Shown: positions 34,176-42,487, counted from the stretch's first letter. The stretch is 64,000 nt of DNA from Nocardioides plantarum (GCF_006346395.1 NZ_VDMS01000005.1:480185-544184); one strand, 5' to 3'. Translations and numbers: made by a program. The notes: generated by a model from the letters alone, not told the origin.

Positions 34176-35162
34176 TCAGGCGACCGCGTCCGGCGTACGG
34201 ACGACGGGACGGGGCTGACGACGCCGCAGCCACACCCGCAGCGGTACGCCGAGCACGAGGGCGAGCAGGGCGAACGGCAGCAGCGCGCCGGCGCCGGTGA
34301 GCAGGCCGGTGGTGACGTGCCGGAAGGCCTTCCAGCCGTCCTCCAGCCCGGCGGCGAAGCCGGACTCGTCCTCCTCGGGCGGCGTGGCCGACCTCTCGGT
34401 CGGCCGCTCGACGGAGATCGTGATCGTCGAGAGCGCGGTCTGGTCGGCGAGCAGCTTCTGCCGCTTCTCCAGCGAGCCGAGGTCGGCCTCGCGGTCGGCG
34501 AGCTCGCGCTCGATGCTGACGATGTCGCGGATCGAGGTGGCCCTGTCCAGGAGCAGGCTGATCCGCTGGATGCTGCGCTTCTGCAGCGCGACCCGCACGT
34601 CGGTGTCGACGACCTGGCTGCTGACGTCCTTGCTGGTCGAGGTGGCGTCGATCAGCTTGACCGTCGAGCTGTCGGTGCCGAGCCCCTTGAGCTGCTGCAG
34701 CGCCGTGTCGAAGCGGACGACCGGCACGCGCACCGTCAGCAAGGCTCTCTCGGCGTCGCCCTGCTCGTCGGCCTGGGTGTCGTCGTCGGACACCTCGCCG
34801 CCCGTGCCCTGCAGGATCTTGCGGATGTCGAACAGGGTGCGGCTCACGTCGGCCGAGCGCAGCGCCACGTTGCCCTCCCGGATCAGCGAGCGTGGGCCGG
34901 CGTCGCTGACCACGTCCTGCTTCCCGGACCCAGACCCGGACCCGGACCCGGACGTGGACCCGGTCCGGGCCACGTCGCCCGCGACGCTGCCGCGGGCCGC
35001 CTCCGCCTGGGCGGGAGCCGGAGCAGCCAGGCTCGAGCCGCCGCTGTCGTCGGCGACGGCGCTGTTGTCGTTCTCACTCCCCGCGGAGCACGCGGCGACG
35101 GCGAGGCCGAGCAGGACGGTGGACGCGGCGGCCGCGACGACGCGGCGGGTTCGAGAGGTCAT
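34176..35162 (-). CDS. DUF4349 lipoprotein
   Basis: This is a 328-residue protein with a clear lipobox (LAVAAC, lipidated C25). A disordered segment with Gly-Ser repeats (about 66-78) leads to a DUF4349 domain (about 90-260: IREGNVALRSADV, coiled-coil helices, LSTITISVERP). One membrane helix (about 285-307) and a basic tail follow. DUF4349 proteins are envelope proteins of unknown role; B. subtilis relatives bind no known ligand. It converges on the esterase with a gap of three bases. Confidence 0.85.
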   Translation of the reverse strand: MTSRTRRVVAAAASTVLLGLAVAACSAGSENDNSAVADDSGGSSLAAPAPAQAEAARGSVAGDVARTGSTSGSGSGSGSGKQDVVSDAGPRSLIREGNVALRSADVSRTLFDIRKILQGTGGEVSDDDTQADEQGDAERALLTVRVPVVRFDTALQQLKGLGTDSSTVKLIDATSTSKDVSSQVVDTDVRVALQKRSIQRISLLLDRATSIRDIVSIERELADREADLGSLEKRQKLLADQTALSTITISVERPTERSATPPEEDESGFAAGLEDGWKAFRHVTTGLLTGAGALLPFALLALVLGVPLRVWLRRRQPRPVVRTPDAVA

Positions 35163-35204
35163 GCAGCACTGACGCGCCGGGCGCGTCAGCGGTTCCGCCG
35201 CCGG

Positions 35205-35390
35205 TCAGGCGTGGCCCGCCGGCGGGCCGTCGATCGACTTGTCGTCGGGCACGACCGCCTCGTCGAGCTCGGTCTCGTCGATCTCGACGCCCTGGGTCGG
35301 GTTGCCGTCGGCGGTGCCCGGCGCGGCGGGCTCGCGCTCTCCCGTCGTGTCGGCGCTGGAGTTCTGGGGGTCGAACGTGTCCTCGGTCAT
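35205..35390 (-). CDS. Small acidic hypothetical protein
   Basis: This is a 61-residue, strongly acidic, probably disordered protein (MTEDTFDPQNSS..., IDETELDEAVVPDD). A GAGGG directly precedes the ATG, which is closer than ideal. It lies 42 bases upstream of the DUF4349 gene on the same strand, so it may be cotranscribed. No homologous family is recognised. The call depends on codon bias and position. Confidence 0.5.
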   Translation of the reverse strand: MTEDTFDPQNSSADTTGEREPAAPGTADGNPTQGVEIDETELDEAVVPDDKSIDGPPAGHA

Positions 35391-35507
35391 CCCTCGACCC
35401 TAGGGACGGCACGCTGCGGCCCCCATACCCCGGCGGATGGGCTCGACCCCGTTGCACGGGCGCCCTGGGTCCGCCGAACGGCCAGCGTGGACGGTGCCGG
35501 GGGCCTG

Positions 35508-35548
35508 CTCTCAAAGCAGATAAAGTCACTCAAGTTAAGACCTGAGAG
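35508..35548 (+). promoter_or_regulatory. AT-rich regulatory patch upstream of SsuD-like gene
   Basis: This is a 41-base stretch with unusual A/T content for the region (AAAGCAGATAAAGTCACTCA, then AGTTAAGACC), flanked by 6-base inverted repeats CTCTCA (35508-35513) and TGAGAG (35543-35548). It ends 58 bases upstream of the monooxygenase ATG and probably holds its promoter and an activator or repressor site. A GC-rich hairpin with GTCGGG/CCCGAC arms follows it. I could not match it to a known riboswitch. Confidence 0.35.
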
Positions 35549-35606
35549 TCGGGCGCCTCGCCGGCACCCGACAGCTGGAGCACACCCCCGGGAAAGGACT
35601 CCACCG

Positions 35607-36773
35607 ATGAGCACGCTGAGGTTCCACTGGTTCCTGCCGACCAACGGCGGCGACGGTCGCCAGGTCGTCGGCGGCGGCCACGGGGTCCAGGTCGGAGCCG
35701 CCGGACGGCCCGCGTCGGTGGCCTACCTGGGCCAGATCGCCCGCAGCGCGGAGCAGCTCGGCTTCGAGGCGGCCCTGACGCCCACCGGGGCGTGGTGCGA
35801 GGACGCCTGGATCTCGACCGCGATGCTCAGCCAGGTCTCCGAGCGCCTCAAGTTCCTGGTCGCGTTCCGCCCCGGCCTCACCGCGCCCTACCTCGCCGCG
35901 CAGATGGCCGGCTCGTTCCAGAACCTCACCGGCGGACGGCTGCTGCTCAACGTCGTCACCGGCGGTGAGAGCCACGAGCAGCGGATGTTCGGCGACTTCC
36001 TCGACAAGGACGGACGCTACGAGCGCTGCGGGGAGTTCCTCGAGATCGTCCGCCGCCTGTGGACCGGCGCGACGGTCGACTTCGAGGGGGCGCACTACCG
36101 GGTCGAGGACGCCGTCCTGGCGCAGCTGCCCGACCCGCTCCCCGAGATCTACTTCGGGGGGTCCTCGCCGGCGGCCGGGCTGGTCGCCGCCAAGCACGCC
36201 GACGTCTACCTCACGTGGGGCGAGCCGCCCGCCGCCGTACGCGACAAGATCGACTGGATCAGGAGGCTGGCCGCCGAGGAGGGGCGCGAGCTGCGCTACG
36301 GCATCCGCCTCCACACGATCGCGCGCGACACGTCGGCGCAGGCGTGGGCCGAGGCCGACCGGCTGCTCGCCGGCATCTCGCCCGAGGAGATCGAGCGGGT
36401 CCAGTCCGGGCTGCGCCGCAGCGAGTCCGAGGGACAGCGCCGGATGCTCGAGCTCAACCGGGGCTCCAAGGACGGCCTCGAGATCCACCCCCACCTGTGG
36501 GCCGGCATCGGTCTGGTCCGCGGGGGCGCCGGGACCGCGATGGTCGGCAGCCACGCCGAGATCGCCGACCTCGTCGAGCAGTACGCCGAGGTCGGCATCG
36601 AGGAGTTCGTCCTGTCCGGCTACCCCCACCTCGAGGAGTCCTACTGGTTCGGCGAGGGCGTGCTGCCCGAGCTCGCCCGCCGCGGGCTCTGGGAGCACCC
36701 GGCCCCGCCCGTCGCCCGGGCCGCGGCGGTGCCCTTCGGCGGGAGCGCCGGCCGCACGGGGGTCGGCTCGTGA
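35607..36773 (+). CDS. LLM-class flavin-dependent monooxygenase, SsuD-like
   Basis: This is a 388-residue TIM-barrel monooxygenase preceded by AAAGGA. FHWFLPTNGGDGR, LTPTGAWCEDAWI, LKFLVAFRPGL and LLLNVVTGGE follow the alkanesulfonate monooxygenase (SsuD) pattern, including the cysteine of the active-site region. Such enzymes use FMNH2 and O2 to release sulfite from alkanesulfonates. The next gene encodes the needed flavin reductase and overlaps it by GTGA. No ssuABC transporter is present, so another sulfonate or ether-like substrate is possible. Confidence 0.87.
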   Translation: MSTLRFHWFLPTNGGDGRQVVGGGHGVQVGAAGRPASVAYLGQIARSAEQLGFEAALTPTGAWCEDAWISTAMLSQVSERLKFLVAFRPGLTAPYLAAQMAGSFQNLTGGRLLLNVVTGGESHEQRMFGDFLDKDGRYERCGEFLEIVRRLWTGATVDFEGAHYRVEDAVLAQLPDPLPEIYFGGSSPAAGLVAAKHADVYLTWGEPPAAVRDKIDWIRRLAAEEGRELRYGIRLHTIARDTSAQAWAEADRLLAGISPEEIERVQSGLRRSESEGQRRMLELNRGSKDGLEIHPHLWAGIGLVRGGAGTAMVGSHAEIADLVEQYAEVGIEEFVLSGYPHLEESYWFGEGVLPELARRGLWEHPAPPVARAAAVPFGGSAGRTGVGS

Positions 36774-37297
36774 GCTCGCGGCTGTCGGCGCTGCAGATGC
36801 CGACCAACCAGGACCTCGACCCCGCCCAGCTGCGCGCGGCGTTCGGGGTCTTCCCGACCGGCGTCGTCGCCGTGGCCGCCGAGGTCGACGGACGGCTCGT
36901 GGGGCTGGCCGCGTCGTCGTTCACCTCGGTGAGCCTCGACCCGCCGCTGGTGTCCTTCTCGATCGCCAACACGTCGAAGACGTGGCCCGACCTGCGCCGC
37001 TCCCGCCACCTCGGCGTGACGATCCTGGCCGAGCACCACGGTGACGTCTGCCGTCAGCTGGCCGGGCCCGTCGAGCACCGCTTCGACGACGTGCCGACCA
37101 CGACCACCGCCGACGGTGCGGTGACCCTCGACGAGGGGCTGGCGCGCTTCGACTGCACGGTCTACCGCGAGGTCGAGGCCGGCGACCACACGATCGTCCT
37201 GCTGCTCCTGCACGGCGTCGACGCGGGCGCCGACGCCGCCGACGCGGCGTCCCCGCTGCTGTTCCACCGCAGCGGCTTCGGGTCGATGTCGCACTAG
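36770..37297 (+). CDS. Flavin reductase domain protein
   Basis: This is a 175-residue protein. The GTG at 36770 overlaps the monooxygenase stop; an ATG at 36797 is an alternative and would give MPTNQDLDP. FGVFPTGVVAVAAE and LAASSFTSVSLDPPLVSFSI are the conserved core of the flavin-reductase-like (FMN-binding split barrel) family. It would supply reduced FMN to the adjacent SsuD-like enzyme. The genes form a two-component system and sit inside the heme cluster. Confidence 0.88.
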   Translation: MSSRLSALQMPTNQDLDPAQLRAAFGVFPTGVVAVAAEVDGRLVGLAASSFTSVSLDPPLVSFSIANTSKTWPDLRRSRHLGVTILAEHHGDVCRQLAGPVEHRFDDVPTTTTADGAVTLDEGLARFDCTVYREVEAGDHTIVLLLLHGVDAGADAADAASPLLFHRSGFGSMSH

Positions 37298-37350
37298 CGG
37301 TCCCTCGCTCCCGCCTCACCCGGGTGAGCACGGCTCCGTAGGCTGGCGCC

Positions 37351-38721
37351 ATGCGGGTCGTCGTGGTGGGAGCAGGCATCGCAGGGCTCGTCGCCGCACG
37401 GGACCTCGTGGCCGCGGGGGCCGAGGTCGTCGTGCTCGAGGCCTCGGACCGGGTCGGCGGCAAGATCCGACGGGAGTCGGTCGGGGGGGTCGTCGTCGAC
37501 GTCGGCGCCGAGGCGATGGTCAACCGGCGGCCCGAGGGCGTCGCCCTGGCACGCGACCTGGGCCTCGAGGTCGTCCACCCGACGTCGGCGTCGTCGCGCA
37601 TCTGGACCCGCGGCGCGCTGCGACCGCTGCCGCGCACGCTGATGGGGGCGCCGCTCGACCTCGACGGGCTGGAGGCCTCCGGCATCCTCAGCGCCGAGGG
37701 CATGCTCCGCGCCCGGCAGCAGGTGACCGGGCGACCCGGTGACGACCGTGACGAGGGCGACGACGTCTCCGTCGGCGACCTGGTCGCCCACCGGTTCGGC
37801 GACGAGGTCGTCGAGCGGCTCGTCGAGCCGCTGCTCGGCGGGGTCTATGCCGGCGACGCCCGCGAGATCTCCGTGCGGGCCGCGATCCCGCAGCTGCTCG
37901 GCCTGGCCGACCAGGACCTCGTCGGTGCCGTCGCGCCGCCGGTCGTCGACGTGCCGATGTTCGCCGGCCTGGACGGCGGCATGGGCACCCTGGTCGAGCG
38001 CGTGGCCGCCGGACTCGACGTGCGCACCGGCGTCACCGTGCGCGAGGTGCGGCGGGTGTCGACCGGCTTCGACCTGGTGACCGGGCCGGTGCCGTCGCCG
38101 CTCGTCGAGCACGCCGACGCGGTGGTCCTCGCGACCCCGGCGGCCCCGGCGTCGCGGCTCCTGGCCGGCCTCGCGCCGACGGCGTCGGGCCTGCTCGCCT
38201 CGGTCGACTACGCCTCGATGGCGGTGGTCACGCTGGCCTTCCGCGAGGCCGACCTGCCGCCCGGGCTCGACGCGGCCTCGGGCTTCCTGGTCCCGCCGGT
38301 CGACGGGCGCCGGATCAAGGCCTCGACGTTCTCCTTCGCCAAGTGGGGCTGGGTCCGCGAGGCGGGCCGGGCCGCGGGGGGCGTCGTGCTGCTGCGCACC
38401 TCGCTGGGGCGGTACGGCGACGAGGTCACCCTGCAGCGCTCCGACGACGAGCTCGTCGCCGCCTCGCTCGCCGACCTGCGCGATGCCGTCGGACTGACCG
38501 CGGTGCCGGTCGACTCCTTCGTGCAGCGCTGGGGCGGCGGGCTGCCCCAGTACGTCGTCGGCCACCTCGACCGGGTCGCCCACATCCGGGCCGACCTGAG
38601 GCGCGTGCCCGGTCTCGCCGTCTGCGGGGCGGCGTACGACGGGGTCGGCGTGGCGGCCTGCATCGCCTCCGGGCACGCCGCTGCGGACGCGCTGGCGCCG
38701 CGCGCCACAATGGAGGCATGA
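37351..38721 (+). CDS. hemG: Coproporphyrinogen III oxidase / protoporphyrinogen oxidase (HemY type)
   Basis: This is a 456-residue FAD-dependent oxidase. The N-terminal motif VVVVGAGIAGLVAARDL (3-19) with EASDRVGGKI (30-39) binds FAD. Further conserved blocks are EPLLGGVYAGD and FVQRWGGGLPQY, and the C-terminal CGAAYDGVGVAACI binds the cofactor again. In Actinobacteria this enzyme converts coproporphyrinogen III to coproporphyrin III in the HemQ-dependent heme route (also called hemY or cgoX). The stop overlaps hemQ by ATGA. It is separated from hemE by the accessory genes at 32844-37297. Confidence 0.92.
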   Translation: MRVVVVGAGIAGLVAARDLVAAGAEVVVLEASDRVGGKIRRESVGGVVVDVGAEAMVNRRPEGVALARDLGLEVVHPTSASSRIWTRGALRPLPRTLMGAPLDLDGLEASGILSAEGMLRARQQVTGRPGDDRDEGDDVSVGDLVAHRFGDEVVERLVEPLLGGVYAGDAREISVRAAIPQLLGLADQDLVGAVAPPVVDVPMFAGLDGGMGTLVERVAAGLDVRTGVTVREVRRVSTGFDLVTGPVPSPLVEHADAVVLATPAAPASRLLAGLAPTASGLLASVDYASMAVVTLAFREADLPPGLDAASGFLVPPVDGRRIKASTFSFAKWGWVREAGRAAGGVVLLRTSLGRYGDEVTLQRSDDELVAASLADLRDAVGLTAVPVDSFVQRWGGGLPQYVVGHLDRVAHIRADLRRVPGLAVCGAAYDGVGVAACIASGHAAADALAPRATMEA

Positions 38722-39461
38722 GCGACACCGCGAGCACCCCGACCACCGACGGCCAGACCAACGCCGCCCGGCTCAAGGAGCTCAACAGCACCATCCGCTA
38801 CACGATGTGGTCGGTGTTCCGGCTCGACGACGTGCTCGGCGACGGCCCCGACGGGGCCGACCGCGAGGCCGAGGGCGCCGAGATCGAGAAGCTCTTCGCC
38901 GAGCTCGCCGAGAGCGACGTGGTGGTCCGCGGCACCTACGACGTGAGCGGCCTGCGCGCCGACGCCGACGTGATGGTCTGGTGGCACGCCACCGACTCCG
39001 AGGCGCTGCAGGCGGCCTACCACCGCCTGCGTCGTACGGCGTTCGGTCGGCGGCTCGCGCCCGTCTGGTCGCAGATGGCGCTGCACCGCCCCGCCGAGTT
39101 CAACAAGAGCCACGTGCCGGCGTTCCTCGACGGCGAGCCGGCCCGCCGCCACGTCTGCGTCTACCCGTTCGTCCGCTCCTACGAGTGGTACCTCCTGCCC
39201 GACGAGGAGCGCCGCGACATGCTCAAGGAGCACGGCATGCAGGCGCGCCCCTACCCCGACGTGCGCGCCAACACCGTCTCGTCCTTCGGCCTCGGCGACT
39301 ACGAGTGGATTCTGGCCTTCGAGGCCGACGACCTCCACCGCATCGTCGACCTGATGCGTGACCTGCGCGCCAGCCGCGCCCGCCGTCACGTGCGCGAGGA
39401 GATCCCGTTCTACACCGGTGCGCTGACCCCCGTCGCCGAGCTGGTCAACCGCCTGCCCTGA
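38718..39461 (+). CDS. hemQ: Coproheme decarboxylase (HemQ, chlorite-dismutase-like)
   Basis: This is a 247-residue member of the chlorite dismutase/HemQ family with no signal peptide. STIRYTMWSVFRLD, FNKSHVPAFL, VRSYEWYLLP and LGDYEWILAFE (GLGDYEW motif) identify HemQ. The protein decarboxylates coproheme to protoheme using hydrogen peroxide, the last step of the actinobacterial heme pathway. It overlaps hemG, so expression is coupled. The histidine near LKEHGMQ is the likely heme ligand. No sign of degeneration. Confidence 0.94.
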   Translation: MSDTASTPTTDGQTNAARLKELNSTIRYTMWSVFRLDDVLGDGPDGADREAEGAEIEKLFAELAESDVVVRGTYDVSGLRADADVMVWWHATDSEALQAAYHRLRRTAFGRRLAPVWSQMALHRPAEFNKSHVPAFLDGEPARRHVCVYPFVRSYEWYLLPDEERRDMLKEHGMQARPYPDVRANTVSSFGLGDYEWILAFEADDLHRIVDLMRDLRASRARRHVREEIPFYTGALTPVAELVNRLP

Positions 39462-39475
39462 GCCGGACACCCCGG

Positions 39476-39583
39476 CGGTCGAGGTGCGAGGCCGCCCGCG
39501 GCCGAGCCTCGAGACCCCGGCGGTTGGCAGCGCCCCTCGCCAGGTCTCGAGGCTCAGGCCTGGCGGCCTTCGCACCTCGACCG
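39476..39583. repeat. Nested palindromic intergenic element, copy 3 (permuted)
   Basis: The outer arms CGGTCGAGGTGCGA (39476-39489) and TCGCACCTCGACCG (39570-39583) and the inner arms GAGCCTCGAGACC (39504-39516) and GGTCTCGAGGCTC (39543-39555) are perfect. The same cores, TCGAGGCTC and CGCACCTC, occur in copies 1 and 2 but with inner and outer positions exchanged. It sits between convergent hemQ and msrB and probably terminates both. Confidence 0.8.
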
Positions 39584-39596
39584 ACGCGGGGCTCGC

Positions 39597-40016
39597 TCAG
39601 CCGGCGACCGGGCCCGAGCCGTCGACCGGCTCGAGGGTCAGGCTGACCGAGTTGATGCAGTAGCGGTCTCCGGTCGGGGTGCCGTAGCCGTCGGGGAACA
39701 CGTGGCCCAGGTGGGAGCCGCAGTTGGAGCAGCGCACCTCGGTGCGCTTCATGCCCAGCGTGGAGTCGTCGATGTACTCGATCGTGTCGGTGATCGGCTG
39801 GTAGAAGCTCGGCCAGCCGCACCCGGAGTGGAACTTGGTGTCGGACTCGAAGAGCTTGGCGTGGCAGGCCTTGCAGCTGTAGACGCCCTTGGTCTCGGTG
39901 TCGGTCAGCTTGCCGACGAACGCGCGCTCGGTGCCGGCCTTGCGCAGCACCTGGTACTCCTCCGGGGACAGCTCGGCACGCCATTCCTCGTCGGTCTTCT
40001 CCACCTCGTAAGCCAT
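39597..40016 (-). CDS. msrB: Peptide-methionine (R)-S-oxide reductase
   Basis: This is a 139-residue enzyme starting MAYEVEKTD at 40016. The catalytic cysteine is C120 in RYCINS, and two CxxC pairs (C48/C51 and C96/C99) bind structural zinc. HSGCGWPSF and HLGHVFPDG are family signatures. It reduces methionine-R-sulfoxide in damaged proteins. It converges on hemQ across the palindromic element. Confidence 0.95.
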   Translation of the reverse strand: MAYEVEKTDEEWRAELSPEEYQVLRKAGTERAFVGKLTDTETKGVYSCKACHAKLFESDTKFHSGCGWPSFYQPITDTIEYIDDSTLGMKRTEVRCSNCGSHLGHVFPDGYGTPTGDRYCINSVSLTLEPVDGSGPVAG

Positions 40017-40132
40017 GCCCTCCAGCCTACGGGTGGCCGCCCAGCGGTCGGGTCGACGGCGGCGTACGAACGGCCAGGAGAGTCCCACGTCACCGACGCT
40101 AGCCCGTGACCACGAGCACTAGGGTCGTCGTC

Positions 40133-41221
40133 ATGCCCAAGACACCGGCCGCCGAGGTGGACGCGGGAGGGCGCGCGGTGCGCGTCTCCAGCCCCGACCG
40201 GGTCATCTACGAGGCCACCGACCGCACGCCCGAGGTCACCAAGCTGATGGTGGCGGAGTACTTCGCCAGCGTCGACGACGGGTTGATGCGGGCGCTGCGC
40301 GACCGGCCGACGGCGCTGGAGCGCTGGACCTCCGGGGTGCGCGAGGGCATGAGGCTCGCCACCGGGCCGCAGGACAAGGACGCCGACGCGTTCTACCAGA
40401 AGCGCGTGCCCAAGGGCGCTCCCGACTACCTCGAGACCGTGCAGATCACCTTCCCCAGCGGTCGTACGGCGGACGAGATCTGCCCCACCGAGATCGCGGT
40501 CCCGGTGTGGTGCGCCCACATGGGCACCTTGACGTTCCACCCCTGGCCGGTGCGTCGTGCCGACGTCGACCGCCCCGACGAGCTGCGGATCGACCTCGAC
40601 CCGCAGCCCGGCACGACGTTCGCCGACGCCGTTCGGGTGGCGGGCCTCGCCGACGAGCTGCTCCGCGAGCTGGGCCTGGTCGGCTACCCGAAGACCAGCG
40701 GCAACCGGGGCGTCCACGTCTACGTGCGGATCGAGCCCGAGTGGGAGTTCACCGACGTGCGGCACGCGGCGATCGGGTTGGGCCGCGAGCTGGCCCGTCG
40801 CGACGACGGCGTGACCGTCGAGTGGTGGAAGGAGGAGCGCGGCGAGCGGATCTTCGTCGACTTCAACCAGAACAACCGCGACCGCACCATCGCCTCGGCC
40901 TACTCCCTGCGCCCGCAGCCCGGCGCTCCGGTCTCCACGCCGCTGACCTGGGCCGAGCTCGCCGACCTGAAGGACCCCCGCGAGCTCAACCTCTTCACCG
41001 TGCCCGACCGGGTCGCCGACGGCGACCCGTGGGCCGACATCGACGACACGGCGTACTCGCTGCAGCCGCTGCTCGACCTGTGGGAGGAGCAGGGCGCGGT
41101 CGAGCTCAGCTTCCCGCCCGACTACCCCAAGATGCCGGGGGAGCCGCCGCGGGTGCAGCCGAGCAAGAAGGTGGCCGAGCACTGGGACGCCGACGGCACC
41201 TTCGTCGGGCCCGGCTCGTAG
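40133..41221 (+). CDS. LigD-type polymerase/primase domain protein, stand-alone
   Basis: This is a 362-residue protein from the ATG at 40133 (a GTG at 40106 is in frame but has no site). It is the primase-like polymerase domain of bacterial DNA ligase D. The metal-binding aspartates are D154/D156 in RIDLDPQPG, and TSGNRGVHVYVRI is the following catalytic strand. FVDFNQNNRDRTIASAYSLRP is diagnostic of the LigPol family. Such proteins extend or fill ends during non-homologous end joining. No ligase or nuclease domain is fused. A separate ATP-dependent ligase gene is 4.5 kb away, and no Ku gene is in the window. Confidence 0.9.
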   Translation: MPKTPAAEVDAGGRAVRVSSPDRVIYEATDRTPEVTKLMVAEYFASVDDGLMRALRDRPTALERWTSGVREGMRLATGPQDKDADAFYQKRVPKGAPDYLETVQITFPSGRTADEICPTEIAVPVWCAHMGTLTFHPWPVRRADVDRPDELRIDLDPQPGTTFADAVRVAGLADELLRELGLVGYPKTSGNRGVHVYVRIEPEWEFTDVRHAAIGLGRELARRDDGVTVEWWKEERGERIFVDFNQNNRDRTIASAYSLRPQPGAPVSTPLTWAELADLKDPRELNLFTVPDRVADGDPWADIDDTAYSLQPLLDLWEEQGAVELSFPPDYPKMPGEPPRVQPSKKVAEHWDADGTFVGPGS

Positions 41222-41282
41222 CCCCTGGGCTCGGCGAACGTGATTTCACCCTTGTGAGTCGCCCGACTCGTTGACGTCGTCC

Positions 41283-41300
41283 AGTAAACAGTTGTTCACT
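41283..41300. promoter_or_regulatory. Palindromic operator upstream of ferredoxin reductase gene
   Basis: AGTAAACAGTTGTTCACT is an 18-bp palindrome (AGTnAACA-GT-TGTTnACT) with one imperfect pair. It is placed just upstream of the GTG at 41307 in an AT-rich patch. It has the form of a TetR-family operator; DesT-type regulators control desaturase/reductase genes in pseudomonads. Which regulator binds here is unknown. Confidence 0.5.
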
Positions 41301-41306
41301 GAACTC

Positions 41307-42401
41307 GTGACGACCGACATGAGGGCGGCGGACCGCAAGGTCACGTGGGAGCGACTGCGCAAGAGCGCGGACAAGCTCACCACCCCGCTGCTTCCCGACG
41401 ACTACCTGACGCTGCTCAACCCGCTGTGGAGCTCGCGCGAGCTCCGGGGCCGGGTCGAGGAGGTCATCCCCGAGACCGACGACGCCGCCACCCTGGTGAT
41501 CCGGCCCGGCTGGGGCTGGCGCTACCAGCACCGTCCCGGTCAGTACGTCGGCATCGGGGTCCAGGTCGACGGCAAGTTCCACTGGCGCTCCTACTCGGTC
41601 AGCTCGCCGCCGAAGCGCTCGGGACGCAACCTCGCGATCACGGTCCGTGCGATGCCCGAGGGCTTCTTGTCCACCCACCTCGTCAACGGCCTCGAGCCCG
41701 GCACGATCGTCCGCCTGGCGACGCCCAACGGCGACTTCGTGCTGCCCGACCCGCCGCCGGCCAAGTCGCTCTTCCTCGTCGGCGGCAGCGGCATCACGCC
41801 GGTGATGTCGATGCTGCGCACCCTCGACCGCCGCGACACGATGAGCGACGTCGTCCTGCACTACGCCTCGACCACGCCGGAGCGGATGATCTTCCGCGAC
41901 GAGCTGCGCGAGCTCCACGCCAAGCACCCCAGCCTCACGGTGCACGAGTGGTTCTCCGACGACCAGGGGATCTTCAGCCTCGCCGACCTGGACGACGCGA
42001 TCCCCGACTGGCGTGAGCGCGAGACGTGGGCCTGCGGGCCGGCGCCGATGCTCGACGCGGTCGAGGAGCACTGGGCGAGGGCCGACCTCGAGGACGCGCT
42101 GCACATCGAGCGGTTCTCCCTGCAGGTCGGCACCGACGGGGGAGAGGGCGGCACGATCACCTTCCAGAACTCCGGTCGCGAGGCCGAGGTCGACGGCGCC
42201 ACCACCGTCCTCGAGGCCGGCGAGAAGGCCGGCGTCGGCATGCCCTACGGCTGTCGCGTCGGCATCTGCCACACCTGCACCGTCACCAAGATCTCCGGGA
42301 CCGTGAAGGACCTGCGCAACGGCGACGAGTACGACCAGCCCAACGAGCAGGTGCAGACCTGCGTCACCGTCCCGGTCGGCGCCTGCACCCTCGGCATCTG
42401 A
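41307..42401 (+). CDS. Ferredoxin reductase with C-terminal 2Fe-2S domain
   Basis: The product is about 364 residues. The start could be the GTG at 41307 or the ATG at 41319; the in-frame TTG at 41271 would place the operator inside the gene. A ferredoxin-NADP reductase-like FAD domain (WRSYSVSSPP), an NAD(P)-binding domain (FLVGGSGITPVMSML) and a plant-type 2Fe-2S domain (CRVGICHTC with a distal cysteine in QTCVTVP) occur in that order. It resembles mycobacterial Rv3230c, the electron donor of the DesA3 acyl-CoA desaturase. The desaturase gene follows after a 23-bp tandem repeat. Confidence 0.9.
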   Translation: MTTDMRAADRKVTWERLRKSADKLTTPLLPDDYLTLLNPLWSSRELRGRVEEVIPETDDAATLVIRPGWGWRYQHRPGQYVGIGVQVDGKFHWRSYSVSSPPKRSGRNLAITVRAMPEGFLSTHLVNGLEPGTIVRLATPNGDFVLPDPPPAKSLFLVGGSGITPVMSMLRTLDRRDTMSDVVLHYASTTPERMIFRDELRELHAKHPSLTVHEWFSDDQGIFSLADLDDAIPDWRERETWACGPAPMLDAVEEHWARADLEDALHIERFSLQVGTDGGEGGTITFQNSGREAEVDGATTVLEAGEKAGVGMPYGCRVGICHTCTVTKISGTVKDLRNGDEYDQPNEQVQTCVTVPVGACTLGI

Positions 42402-42403
42402 TC

Positions 42404-42487
42404 CACCGGGTCTCGACAGGCTCGACCACCGGGTCTCGACAGGCTCGACCACCGAAAGCTCGACCACCGGGTCTCGACAGGCTCGAC
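42404..42487. repeat. 23-bp tandem direct repeats
   Basis: Three full copies of a unit CACCGGGTCTCGACAGG followed by CTCGAC start at 42404, 42427 and 42465. A shortened 15-base unit (42450-42464) lies between the second and third. Each unit contains the palindromic TCGA twice. The array fills the gap between the reductase and the desaturase and ends about 23 bases before the GTG. Related bases occur downstream of prs. Confidence 0.85.

Noticed and set aside
35508..35606. SAM-type riboswitch upstream of the SsuD-like gene
   Set aside because: The leader does not contain the conserved core sequences of SAM-I, SAM-II or SAM-IV that I know; only a simple GC hairpin is present.
42404..42487. Possible CRISPR array
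   Set aside because: The units are directly adjacent with no unique spacers, so this is a tandem repeat, not a CRISPR array.
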